Positions 1-9,384 of a stretch of DNA of 64,000 nucleotides are shown one piece after another. Both the position numbers and the translations under genes were made by a program. A model generated the notes under the pieces. The model was not told where the DNA came from. It did not search any database and saw nothing but the letters and a program-made list of their open reading frames with translations. Every line of letters begins with the position of its first letter. Positions within the stretch are counted from its first letter, which is position 1. Source of the stretch: Pleomorphomonas koreensis DSM 23070 (GTDB taxonomy: Bacteria > Pseudomonadota > Alphaproteobacteria > Rhizobiales > Pleomorphomonadaceae); NCBI RefSeq assembly GCF_000425185.1, contig NZ_AULH01000017.1, positions 42,810-106,809 of the forward strand, written 5' to 3'.

Positions 1-107
1 GACAGATCGGCAGTGCGGTTCATGCGTGTCTGCTTTCGGTTGGAGGGAAGGCGCTCGGGGCGCTCAATCAAGAAAAGCCACCGGCGGGATCGGATCGGGA
101 CATCGGC
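1..107. other. left-edge stretch without a convincing gene
   Basis: No open frame here looks like a real gene. A minus-strand ATG at 21-23 would begin a protein leaving the window (reading MNRTADL), but it has no clear ribosome binding site, so I only note it as a possible gene start downstream of the sigma-like gene. Confidence 0.3.
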
Positions 108-830
108 TCAGGGGTTTTCTTCGAGGGCGTCGTGCAGCCGGCGCATGGCGCGCTGGTAGCGCTTGCGGGCGGCGGCCTCGGTCAGGCCCAGTTCGGCTCC
201 CGCCTCGGCTTGGGAAAAGCCCTCGATCGCCACGCGGATCACAAGCAGGGCGTCGTCGCCGAGCAGCTCCCGCACGGCGCCGTTAAGGCGCTCATACCCG
301 GTCCCGCCGATCCCGCTGTCACCGTTGTCCATGACCTCGTCAGGATCGGCACCGCTGGCGAGATGTTCGCGCGCCGCGTCGCGCTGGCGCGCACGGATCA
401 TGTCGCGCTCGACGTTCCGCATGATCGTGGCCGCGATCCGGTTGACGCGTCCCAGGTCGACCCCGCGGACCGCCTCGGTGGTGCGCGCCAGCAAATCGGA
501 CGCGACATCATCGGCAGAGCCGATCCTGCGCCAGATCGACCGGCGCCGGATGGCGTCGAGGCCGGGCCAGAGCGCCAGCATCAGCATGGTGAGAGCGCAG
601 TCGGACGTGGGCCCGTCGCCCTGCGCCGCCTCGATCAGCGCCGAGAGGATCAGGTTCTTGTCTTCCGGATCGGCCGTGCCGCGATGCAGCCCGTCCAGCA
701 GGGCGGCCGGGTCCCGGAAAGCTATGAGGGGATCATGCGCGCGCCGGACGACGTCGAAACTGCGTTGGAAGTGAAGGGTGGAAGATGAATGCATCAGGTG
801 ATCACGGATCTCGTGCCACGCGAAGGACAT
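108..830 (-). CDS. sigma-70-like regulatory protein
   Basis: A 240-aa protein ending in a sigma region 4-type helix-turn-helix at about residues 185-238 (GFSQAEAGAELGLTEAAARK, then an arginine-rich helix). A middle segment at about 125-150 (NRIAATIMRNVERDMIRARQ) resembles sigma region 2. The first 100 residues match nothing I recognise. It would bind DNA or RNA polymerase in the cytoplasm as a sigma or sigma-like transcription factor. It follows the Com-like gene on the same strand after a 98-base gap. There is no good Shine-Dalgarno, and a 9-bp hairpin ends one base before the start codon. A later in-frame ATG at 794 is an alternative start. The target promoters are unknown. It could also be a phage-type sigma-like activator rather than a true ECF sigma factor. 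Confidence 0.6.
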   Translation of the reverse strand: MSFAWHEIRDHLMHSSSTLHFQRSFDVVRRAHDPLIAFRDPAALLDGLHRGTADPEDKNLILSALIEAAQGDGPTSDCALTMLMLALWPGLDAIRRRSIWRRIGSADDVASDLLARTTEAVRGVDLGRVNRIAATIMRNVERDMIRARQRDAAREHLASGADPDEVMDNGDSGIGGTGYERLNGAVRELLGDDALLVIRVAIEGFSQAEAGAELGLTEAAARKRYQRAMRRLHDALEENP

Positions 831-831
831 T

Positions 832-858
832 GGACGCCTGCCTTGCGGCCAGGCGTCC
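832..858 (-). promoter_or_regulatory. hairpin directly upstream of the sigma-like start codon
   Basis: Perfect 9-bp arms (GGACGCCTG at 832-840 and CAGGCGTCC at 850-858) flank a 9-base loop. In the minus-strand mRNA the stem ends one base before the ATG at 830, where it would cover the translation start region. The gene upstream encodes a Com-like protein; phage Mu Com works by remodelling such a structure on mom mRNA. A role here is inferred. Confidence 0.5.
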
Positions 859-928
859 GGCGCCTTCTCGTGGCCAGGTCAGGACGTCGTGCGTCTCTGC
901 GATTTCGGGGGGTGGGGGGCTGCGCGCG

Positions 929-1174
929 TCAGCGCGCGGGGGTGGTCGCGTGATTCAGCGTGCCGCAGCCACGGCAGGTGGCCTGGACCGGAAAGCCCAC
1001 TAAATACTCGTGCCCCCGCGCGAAGCGCAGGTGCATGCGGCCGTCCCGGCAGACGCCGAGAAGCTTGTCACAGCGCGTGCAGCGCCATTCCGAGTTGGAG
1101 GTGGTGGGCTTGGTCGTCGCGGCGCCGGACCAGCTCGTCGGGGCTGCCTGGCACGAGGGGAAGGGAGTCGGCAT
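929..1174 (-). CDS. Com-like zinc-ribbon protein
   Basis: An 81-aa protein with two CxxC pairs, WRCTRCDKLLG at about residues 30-40 and ATCRGCGTLN near 67-76, separated by an arginine- and histidine-rich loop. This is the layout of the Mu Com family, small zinc-binding translational regulators that act on mRNA. The start is backed by GAGGAG about 7 bases ahead of the ATG. The first 27 residues are Pro/Ser/Thr-rich and look disordered. It sits upstream of a sigma-like gene whose start is masked by a hairpin, so it may control that gene in cis. The family call is fairly safe; the target is an inference. Confidence 0.7.
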   Translation of the reverse strand: MPTPFPSCQAAPTSWSGAATTKPTTSNSEWRCTRCDKLLGVCRDGRMHLRFARGHEYLVGFPVQATCRGCGTLNHATTPAR

Positions 1175-1252
1175 GGAAGTGCTCCTCTAGGTGGAGCTCT
1201 TCCAGTAATCAGCGGTTTGTTAGACCGTCCCCCGATGTACTTTAGACGTTCT

Positions 1253-3502
1253 TTAGACGACAGCCTCGACGGGTGCCACGACCGCCTCGGTTGCCGGCCG
1301 CGGCGCGACGATCAGGCGCCAATAGCCGCGCTTCGCTCCCTTGGCGATGTAGACATCCACCATGTCCTTCCACATCTCCTTGCGGAACGCCTGCTGGGGA
1401 CTTTTGGCCGAGAACCCCTCCATCAGGTCGCCGACATAAACGTCCGCGGTGCCCGTTGCATACGCGGCGACAAGGCGCTCGAAGATCGTAAGTTGATCGT
1501 TTCCGGCGAGGTACAGCGGCTCGCGGCCGGGGATATAGAGCGTGCCCGATTGTGTGCCGCTGCGCGCGACGCACGGCGACTCGCCGCCGCGCGCGAGCGC
1601 GTGACTGTCACGATACGCGAGTTCGATGCCATCGCGCGCGAACAGCATTTCGTCGTCCCCCGATGCGAGATGGGATAAGAGCGGCATGACGACGTTCGGT
1701 CCGAGGTGTGACGGCATGTCCTGGCTCGCGGCGAAGACGATCCCCACGCCAGGGGTGTTCCGCGCGCGCAGCATCAGATCTAGCCTCTGTGCGGTCTTCG
1801 GGTCATTGAGACGCCGAGCGAAATAGACGGGCACCTCTACGCCATCGATCTGCATCGCCCCGACCAGGGTCAGGTCCGGGTCCAGGATCTGGGCCGCCCG
1901 CTTGCTCAGCAGCGGGTTCATCAGGCGCATGAGCGTCTCGTGAAGCCACTGAGCGTTGATGGCGTACATCTCGATATCCGACAGCGGTCGCCTGCCAGCG
2001 TCCTCGTCGAACGGGCCGATAGTGCGGACCATGCCTTCCGTCGCCGACGGCCTGATGGTGCCTTCCCCTTCGATGTCGTCGTCCTCGACAAGGACCACAT
2101 CCTGCCGGTCGCGGCGCTCGAGCAGACCACCTTCGATCAGTCGGCTGGCGTCGAGCCCCAGTTCCAGCAGATATCCACCGCTGACCTCGTCCTCGATCCG
2201 ATCGTGAAGTTGAACCAGCTCGGGAAAGATCGCGCGCAAATCGTCGGGTGCGATCTGCCGAAAGGCACTCAGGATTCCCCATTCCTTGAGGAGCGCGAAG
2301 CCGAGGCTGCGCTCTTCCGGATCCGTCTTGCTCTGCAGGTTGCAGCTCTTCGTGCCAGCGATCGTGATGTTGAGCGTCCGCTCCTTCTCATCGCCGATCC
2401 GGTTGTAGGCGACCGCGATGGCGATGCGGCTGAAAGCCTCGGCACGCCGGAAGATATTTCTGGCTCCGAGATACTGGTCTGCCACTTCCACGATGTCATC
2501 ATCGACGGTGACCTTGAGCTGCAGCTTGCGGCGCCAGATACCGAGTCGGATCTCGGCTTCCACGACGCGGGCAAACTCGAACGCGTAGCCTCCGATCTCG
2601 GGGGGCTGCAGAAGAAGCGAAGTACGAAACCGCGAGAGGTTGTATCGCTTCCAGGTCAGCGGCTTCTGGGAGATGTCGTGGCCGAGAGCGACTTCGGCGA
2701 ACGAGTCGCTGACTGTCTGGCGCACCACCGGGCTGTCCGCGCAAACCTCGATCTGACGCAGCGATGGCGTATAGATCAGCGTCGCCTCGTTCGGCGGACG
2801 ATAGTAGATGGTTCCTCGTCGTCCATCCTGTCGATGATCGTGGACGCTCGACAGCGGCCCGCCATGCCGGACGATCAGCATGATGGACGCAGGGTGCACG
2901 TCCGTGGCAGGCAGATCGAGCGCCTTCACTGTGCAGGAAATCTCGGGCTTCAGATCAAGCATTGCCTTGATCTCGGTGGCCAGCGCCGCTTCGTCGATTG
3001 CCGCAGCATCGAGATCGACATGATTCTCGAGTTCGACCTCGAAGGCGTCATAGAGTTTGCCATGATCGCGGAATTGCCGTGCGAAATGGAAACTCTCCGC
3101 ATCCTCGAACGTCTCGCGTGCGTTGAGATAGACCCATATGCTTCTGCATAGCCGATCGGGCTGGCGTTCGAATTCTTCCAATTGCTCGTCGTCGAGCCGC
3201 TGCTCGACGATCGTCGTCAGGGAGGTCACACCCTTTCCATCGGCGAGGGCACGGATCCTGCGGCATCGCTGCTCTGCCGGTCGCAGCTCGTCCTGATCGA
3301 AACCTGACAGCGTCTGAATGAGCTCTTGGCGAAATGCCTCGACCGCATCTTCATCGGTGTGATCAGGAACGTCGTCACGCAACTCGAAGTCGGGCTCGTT
3401 GTCACCCTCCCGGACGGCAAGAGCTGCTCGTGCGAGATCGATCCGCGCATCCTCGATCAACGCCAAGACATGGGGGCCGATCGAATTTGTTTTGCGCGCC
3501 AT
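1253..3502 (-). CDS. 749-aa protein of unknown function
   Basis: I do not recognise this protein. It reads MARKTNSIGPHVLALIEDAR at the start, preceded by a GGGGGATGAG ribosome binding site; an ATG 21 bases earlier is possible but less well supported. The first 160 residues are acidic and helical. The middle (about 270-400) looks beta-rich, and the last 200 residues alternate hydrophobic strands with short helices and end in an alanine/valine tail. No Walker motif, nuclease signature, signal peptide or membrane segment is visible. Codon use is GC-rich and the frame is intact over 2.2 kb, so it is a real gene. It stands alone, divergent from the recombinase cassette and near a restriction-modification system, so a defence or island-specific role is possible but unproven. 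Confidence 0.75.
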   Translation of the reverse strand: MARKTNSIGPHVLALIEDARIDLARAALAVREGDNEPDFELRDDVPDHTDEDAVEAFRQELIQTLSGFDQDELRPAEQRCRRIRALADGKGVTSLTTIVEQRLDDEQLEEFERQPDRLCRSIWVYLNARETFEDAESFHFARQFRDHGKLYDAFEVELENHVDLDAAAIDEAALATEIKAMLDLKPEISCTVKALDLPATDVHPASIMLIVRHGGPLSSVHDHRQDGRRGTIYYRPPNEATLIYTPSLRQIEVCADSPVVRQTVSDSFAEVALGHDISQKPLTWKRYNLSRFRTSLLLQPPEIGGYAFEFARVVEAEIRLGIWRRKLQLKVTVDDDIVEVADQYLGARNIFRRAEAFSRIAIAVAYNRIGDEKERTLNITIAGTKSCNLQSKTDPEERSLGFALLKEWGILSAFRQIAPDDLRAIFPELVQLHDRIEDEVSGGYLLELGLDASRLIEGGLLERRDRQDVVLVEDDDIEGEGTIRPSATEGMVRTIGPFDEDAGRRPLSDIEMYAINAQWLHETLMRLMNPLLSKRAAQILDPDLTLVGAMQIDGVEVPVYFARRLNDPKTAQRLDLMLRARNTPGVGIVFAASQDMPSHLGPNVVMPLLSHLASGDDEMLFARDGIELAYRDSHALARGGESPCVARSGTQSGTLYIPGREPLYLAGNDQLTIFERLVAAYATGTADVYVGDLMEGFSAKSPQQAFRKEMWKDMVDVYIAKGAKRGYWRLIVAPRPATEAVVAPVEAVV

Positions 3503-3696
3503 GAACTCATCCCCCACGACCATCTGTTCTTGACTGATTCAACCCACGATAATCACGGAGGAAACCAGGATGGGCAAGGCATGGTGTTCCCTATCCGTTC
3601 AATTTCCCGTTCTTCCTCCGTTTTGCGTGTCCCATCGCGGTTCGCCGGGTGGCTTTTGATCGGTAACGACACCACCGATCACGGCCGCCCCACGAC

Positions 3697-3895
3697 ATGA
3701 AACGCCCCAATCCTCTGCCCCCCGAGCTGATGACACCGGCCGAACGCCGCACTGAGCTGTGCGGCCTGCTGGCGCTCGGACTGCTTCGGTTGCAGATGCG
3801 GGTGAGCGACGAAGTATCTGACGATATTGGAGAAATTTGCCTACACTCTCCGCCTGACCGATGCCGTCATGCAACTCCGACTCATCGGAGACCCC

Positions 3896-3909
<14 letters not shown>
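3697..3909 (+). CDS. small conserved protein of the DUF2924/recombinase cassette
   Basis: A 70-aa protein starting MKRPNPLPPELMTPAERR, followed by a leucine-rich helix. Short proteins of this type commonly stand just ahead of DUF2924 genes in alphaproteobacterial recombinase cassettes; this is from memory of the arrangement, not a search. It overlaps the next gene by 14 bases in another frame. Its function is unknown. Confidence 0.55.
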
Positions 3910-4344
<435 letters not shown>

Positions 4345-4348
<4 letters not shown>

Positions 4349-5676
4349 CAAAACCCATCGCCCGAAAACTCCGCTGCGCCGTCTATACCCGGAAATCCTC
4401 CGAGGAAGGGCTCGAGCAGGAATTCAACAGCCTGCATGCCCAGCGCGAGGCCTGCGAATCCTATATCGCCAGCCAGCGATCTGTGGGCTGGGTGCTGATT
4501 CGCGATCAGTATGACGACGGCGGCATCTCGGGCGGCACGCTGGAGCGGCCGGCGCTCAAACAGTTGCTCGCCGACATCGAGGATGGGCTTATAGATGTGG
4601 TGGTGGTCTACAAGATCGACCGGCTGTCGCGCTCGCTGATGGATTTCTCGAAACTGGTCGAGATATTTGATCGGAATGACGTCACCTTTGTCTCCGTGAC
4701 GCAGAGCTTCAACACCACGACGTCGATGGGCAGGTTGACGCTGAACATCCTGTTGTCGTTTGCCCAGTTCGAGCGCGAGGTGACGGCCGAGCGCATTCGC
4801 GACAAGATCCGGGCGTCGCGGCAGAAGGGCATGTGGATGGGCGGCATCGTGCCGCTCGGCTACCGGGTCGAGAAGCGCAAGCTGGTGATCGAGGAAACCG
4901 AGGCCGCCACCGTGCGCATGATCTTCGAGCGCTTCGTCGCCATCGGTTCAGCCACCGTGCTGGCAAAAACCCTTGCGGCAGAGGACGTGCGCACCCGCCG
5001 GAGCAAGCTGATCGACAAGGGTTATCTCTACAAGCTTCTGAACAACCGGGTCTATATTGGCGAGGCGGTGCACAAGGGCAAAAGCTATCCCGGCGAGCAT
5101 CAGCCGATCATCGGTCGCGCGCTGTGGGACAAGGTCCACGCCATCCTGACCGAGAGTCCGCGCAAGCGGGCCGCCCGCACTCGCGCCGACACGCCCGCGC
5201 TGCTGAAGGGGCTGCTGTTCGGCCCGGATGGGGCCGCATTCTCGCCCACCCATACAAAGAAGGGCGGCAAACTCTATCGCTATTATGTCAGCCAGTCGGT
5301 GCTGAAGCGCGGGGCGGACGCCTGTCCCATCGCTCGCGTGCCGGCCGCCGAGGTGGAAATGGCGGTAATCGACCAGCTGCGCGGGTTACTGCGTGCTCCG
5401 GAAATCATCGTCGGCACCTGGCGCGCCGCCCGGCCCGAAATCGACGGGCTGCGGGAAGCGGACGTTCGCGAGGCGGTGGAGCGGCTCGATCCGATCTGGG
5501 ACGAATTGTTTCCAGGCGAGCAGGCCCGCATCGTCCAGCTTCTAGTCGAGCGGGTTGATCTTGCCGCCGACGGCCTTGCCATCCGGTTGCGCACGCTTGG
5601 GTTGGCCAGTCTTGTTGCTGATCTGGGTGCTATCGGCCAGGATCGGAAAAGCGCAGTCAGCAGGAAGGCCGCGTGA
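4345..5676 (+). CDS. large serine recombinase
   Basis: A 443-aa site-specific recombinase. The resolvase catalytic domain is at the N-terminus: AVYTRKSSEEGLEQEFNSL carries the nucleophilic serine region, and YKIDRLSRSLMDF and EREVTAERIRDK are the later conserved motifs. A recombinase zinc-ribbon-type middle follows (about 190-290, GYLYKLLNNRVYIGEAVHKG), with a basic C-terminal region. It would cut and rejoin double-stranded DNA at specific sites through a phosphoserine link. The start is the ATG inside the ATGA overlap with the DUF2924 gene, and its own stop overlaps the next gene. It is shorter than many large serine integrases (500-600 aa). Whether it moves this island, inverts DNA or is a resident cassette cannot be told without att sites. 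Confidence 0.9.
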
Positions 5677-6083
5677 TTATGAACACCGCCGTCACACGCG
5701 ATGACGATACCATTACCGTGCATGTGCCGCTGACCTTCCGCCGGCGCGGCGGCCGCAAGCAGATCGTCGTTCCTTGCGGCGCACCTGCCTGGATGCCGGC
5801 CCGCGCCCATATCGACAACGCCATGGTCAAGGCCGTCGCCCGAGCATTCCGCTGGCGCGATATGCTGGAGAGTGAACAATACGCGACCATTCGCGAGATC
5901 GCGACCGCGGAGAAGATCAACGAATCCTACGTCAGCCGCGTGCTGCGCCTCACGCTGCTCGCACCCGCCATCGTCGAGGCCATCCTCGACGGCCGGCAGG
6001 GGCCGGAGATGACGCTGGCGGCGCTGATGAAGCCGTTTCCGGTGGAGTGGGCGGCGCAAAGATCGCTGCTTGGCGAGGTGTGA
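5673..6083 (+). CDS. HTH protein of the recombinase cassette
   Basis: A 136-aa protein, or 134 aa if the ATG at 5679 is used; the GTG at 5673 overlaps the recombinase stop. A basic beta-rich front (TFRRRGGRKQIVVP) is followed by a ParB-like helix-turn-helix (IREIATAEKINESYVSRVLR) and a short helix that often follows it in this family (LLAPAIVEAILDGRQ). It probably binds DNA, perhaps helping the recombinase choose sites or repressing the cassette. The coupling to the recombinase is seen in the sequence; the role is inferred. Confidence 0.75.
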   Translation: MIMNTAVTRDDDTITVHVPLTFRRRGGRKQIVVPCGAPAWMPARAHIDNAMVKAVARAFRWRDMLESEQYATIREIATAEKINESYVSRVLRLTLLAPAIVEAILDGRQGPEMTLAALMKPFPVEWAAQRSLLGEV

Positions 6084-6166
6084 GATGAATTTGCGGCTGA
6101 CAACCCGGGGTACTGACAATAGTCTTACGGCGTCCACCGTTGACGCCAGAGACTCCCGAACCTTCC

Positions 6167-9100
6167 ATGTCCAATTCCCCCCGCGATCTTATCCTAACCC
6201 ATGTCCCCGAAGACGGCGCCTCCGTGAGCAATCTGGCTCTGATTGCACGGCTACGCGAAGCACTGCCCGACCTCACGGACGAGGATTACCAGACAGCACG
6301 GGATGGATTGGTCGATGAGGGCGTCCTTGGTAAGGGACGCGGACGCGGCGGGTCTGTATTTCTCGTCATCGAAGCTGATGACAACGAGGATCAGGACGAC
6401 GATTTCGAGCTGGCACCTACCGAAGAATCTGCACCACCGCAACGTCGAGGAGCAGCGAAGAAGAAGGCGACGCCCCGGAGATCCGGCGAGCCGGTGCGGG
6501 TACTGTCCTATCGTCACGGCGAGACGCGAGTGAACAACCCCGAAGTCGGGATGGTCCATGCAGGCACGGACCCGGACGGCGCGCGCACCACTTGGGCCTA
6601 TGACCCGCATCTGGACCCGGTGCTGAACTTTGACAGCGCCCGCGCCGGGGTAGAAAAGCTGATCGACGATGCGCTGGCCAGCGACGATCCGCAGGCGATG
6701 AAGGACGCGCTGATCGAACTCAAGCGACTGCAAGCGCCCTACCTCAACTGGACGGGCAAGGCCGAGCGGACGTCGTTCGAGGTGGATACCGTTAGCCTGC
6801 ATGTCCATGAACGGGTGGATCCGGCGACGATCCTGGCCAATGCAGCGCGGCGGCTGAAGGGCAAGGATGCGGGCGCGCAATGGCGACAGCCCGATCTGTT
6901 CGTCGCCCCGTTCGAGAACCTGCCGCTGCGCCAAGCGCTCGATTTCTATCACCACGAAAAGGGGTGGTCTAACCGACTAATCGCGGGTGACAGCCTGCTG
7001 GTCATGAACTCGCTACTGACCAGGGAAAGCATGGGCGGCAAAGTGCAGATGATCTACATCGACCCGCCGTACGGGATCAAATACGGGTCGAATTTTCAGC
7101 CATTCGTGGGCAAGCGTGACGTCAAGGATCGGTCAGACGACGATCTGACGCAGGAACCCGAGATGATCAAGGCGTTCCGCGACACCTGGGAACTGGGCAT
7201 CCACTCCTACCTGACCTACCTGCGCGACCGGCTGGTGCTGGCCAAGGACCTGCTGCACGAAAGCGGGTCCGTGTTCGTGCAGATTTCGGATGAGAATGTG
7301 CATCTCGTGCGCAACGTTATTGATGACGTCTTTGGAGTCGGTAATTTTTGCGCGCTTATTCCCTTCAAGAAAACTGGCGGTCAGAGTTCCGCGGCGCTTG
7401 CGACGGTAAACGATTATTTAATCTGGTATTGGCGCGATGCGACGCAGGCAAAATACAAGCCACTGTATCAGGTGAAGGTGCCAGGGAACGAAGGCGCAAC
7501 CAACTATTCGTGGGTTGAGGAGCCAAACGGCTATCGCCGGAAGCTTGCTAAAGGCGAGCTTGAGATCCTTTCCAACAGCCAGCGTGTCTTCCAAGCCTAT
7601 CCGATGTTCTCTGAAGGCCCGTCTCCGGGCGATGAGCCACTTGAGTGGCGCGGAGCTATGTTCAATCCATCTGCGAACTCACACTGGAAGACTACGACAC
7701 TTGGCCTTTCGAGACTAAAGAAGACTGGGCGCTTGATGGCGCAGGGCAAGACCATACGAATGGTCAATTATCATGCAGACTATCCGGTCACGCCGATCAC
7801 AAATATTTGGCTCGACACGCAGATCAGCGGGTTCAATGACCCGCGGACTTACGTTGTCCAGACGCTAGCTCTCGTTATCGAACGCTGCCTCCTCATGACC
7901 ACCGATCCCGGTGATCTCGTGCTCGATCCAACCTGTGGCTCGGGCACTACCGCCTTCGTCGCCGAGAAATGGGGGCGACGCTGGATCACCTGCGATACCT
8001 CCCGCGTGGCCATCACGCTGGCCAAGCAGAGGCTGATGACTGCCAGCTTCGACTATTACGCGCTGCGCTATCCACATGAAGGGCTAAAGGGCGGATTCGA
8101 CTATGAAACCGTGCCGCACATCACGCTGAAAAGCATTGCCAACAACCCCGACATCGACACGATCTACGACGAGGACCACCCGAAGATTGTAGCGGCGCTG
8201 AATGATCTGAACGCTGCGCTGGCCGCCGCCCCGCCGAAGCCGCTCAAGCCCGTGCAGGGTACTCGCAAGGGCAAGCTGGTGAATTTCGCCAAGGGCGAGA
8301 CGCTGCATGAATGGGAGGTCCCTTTTGATTGGCCAGAGGATTGGCCAAAAGTCGCGCGCGGTGCTTTCGAAGCTTTTCACAAGGCAAGGCAGGCGATGCA
8401 GCGCCGCATGGACCAGTCCATCGCCGATCACGCCGAGCAGGAAACGCTTTATGACAAGCCTCGCATCGACAAATCCAAGCTGCGCATTACCGGCCCCTTC
8501 TCGGTCGAGGCGGTGCCAGCGCCCACCGTTCTGTCGCTCGATGACAGCCTGCCGCCGGTCGAGGCCGACGACAGCATCGCTCGCACGGGCGAGACCTCGC
8601 GCCAGGCGCTCTGGCGCGAGGAGCTTCTGAAAACCGGCGTCCGGGCCAAGGGCGGGGCGATCCTGCGTTTTGCCGAGTTCGAGACGCTGCCCGGCCTGCG
8701 CTATCTGCACGCCAGCGGATCGCTGGCCGAGACGGGCGAGCGCGTCGTGGTCAGCTTCGGCCCCGAACATGCCGCCCTCGAGCAGCGGCAGGTAGAGCTG
8801 GCGCTGTCCGAGGCCGAAACTCTGCGCCCGGCGCCGAAGTTCGTCCTGTTCTGCGCCTTCACTTTCGACCCCGAGGCCGCCAAGGACATCGACGAAGTGA
8901 ACTGGCCCGGCGTCACGCTGCTGAAGGCGCAGATGAACACCGACCTTCTGACGGAGGATCTAAAAAAGGCACGCTCATCGAACCAGTCCTTCTGGCTTAT
9001 GGGGCAGCCCGATGTCGATCTGCGTAAACGCAAGGACGAGATGTGGGAGGTTGAGGTCAACGGCTTCGACTATTTCGATCCCCGTGCGGGCGATCTGGTG

Positions 9101-9379
9101 TCGGGCGGCAAACAGCAAATCGCCATGTGGTCGCTAGACATCGACTACGACCAGCGTTCGCTGATGCCGCATCAGGTGTTCTTTCCCATGGTGGATGCAA
9201 AGGGTGGCTGGAACCGATTGAAGACGGCGGTGCGGTCAGAGTTGGACGAAGATTTACTGGAGCAGTTCCACGGCACTGTCTCGCTTCCCTTCGAGGCGGG
9301 AGACAACAAGCGGATCGCGGTGAAGATCGTCGATGATCGTGGGATTGAATCCCTCAAGATCATACCGCTCGAAGACTGA
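6167..9379 (+). CDS. beta-class DNA methyltransferase, modification subunit of a two-gene RM system
   Basis: A 1070-aa protein. Residues 1-70 form a winged-helix-like domain followed by an acidic and then basic linker. The methyltransferase core has the catalytic DPPYGIKYGSNF motif at about 299 and the AdoMet-binding DPTCGSGTT at about 586. This order, catalytic before cofactor motif, marks the beta class used by type III Mod enzymes. It would methylate adenine, less likely N4-cytosine, in the recognition site. About 400 further residues follow, longer than a classical Mod (about 650 aa), and probably include target recognition. The ATG at 6167 fits the domain; an in-frame TTG lies at 6140. 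The restriction gene follows 5 bases after the stop. Confidence 0.88.
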   Translation: MSNSPRDLILTHVPEDGASVSNLALIARLREALPDLTDEDYQTARDGLVDEGVLGKGRGRGGSVFLVIEADDNEDQDDDFELAPTEESAPPQRRGAAKKKATPRRSGEPVRVLSYRHGETRVNNPEVGMVHAGTDPDGARTTWAYDPHLDPVLNFDSARAGVEKLIDDALASDDPQAMKDALIELKRLQAPYLNWTGKAERTSFEVDTVSLHVHERVDPATILANAARRLKGKDAGAQWRQPDLFVAPFENLPLRQALDFYHHEKGWSNRLIAGDSLLVMNSLLTRESMGGKVQMIYIDPPYGIKYGSNFQPFVGKRDVKDRSDDDLTQEPEMIKAFRDTWELGIHSYLTYLRDRLVLAKDLLHESGSVFVQISDENVHLVRNVIDDVFGVGNFCALIPFKKTGGQSSAALATVNDYLIWYWRDATQAKYKPLYQVKVPGNEGATNYSWVEEPNGYRRKLAKGELEILSNSQRVFQAYPMFSEGPSPGDEPLEWRGAMFNPSANSHWKTTTLGLSRLKKTGRLMAQGKTIRMVNYHADYPVTPITNIWLDTQISGFNDPRTYVVQTLALVIERCLLMTTDPGDLVLDPTCGSGTTAFVAEKWGRRWITCDTSRVAITLAKQRLMTASFDYYALRYPHEGLKGGFDYETVPHITLKSIANNPDIDTIYDEDHPKIVAALNDLNAALAAAPPKPLKPVQGTRKGKLVNFAKGETLHEWEVPFDWPEDWPKVARGAFEAFHKARQAMQRRMDQSIADHAEQETLYDKPRIDKSKLRITGPFSVEAVPAPTVLSLDDSLPPVEADDSIARTGETSRQALWREELLKTGVRAKGGAILRFAEFETLPGLRYLHASGSLAETGERVVVSFGPEHAALEQRQVELALSEAETLRPAPKFVLFCAFTFDPEAAKDIDEVNWPGVTLLKAQMNTDLLTEDLKKARSSNQSFWLMGQPDVDLRKRKDEMWEVEVNGFDYFDPRAGDLVSGGKQQIAMWSLDIDYDQRSLMPHQVFFPMVDAKGGWNRLKTAVRSELDEDLLEQFHGTVSLPFEAGDNKRIAVKIVDDRGIESLKIIPLED

Positions 9380-9384
9380 GCTCC

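Noticed and set aside
1940..3151. 403-codon plus-strand frame
   Set aside because: It is a shadow of the 749-aa minus-strand gene with no ribosome binding site and odd composition.
6070..6318. small plus-strand gene between the HTH gene and the methyltransferase
   Set aside because: It overlaps the methyltransferase start in another frame and has a biased composition without family features.
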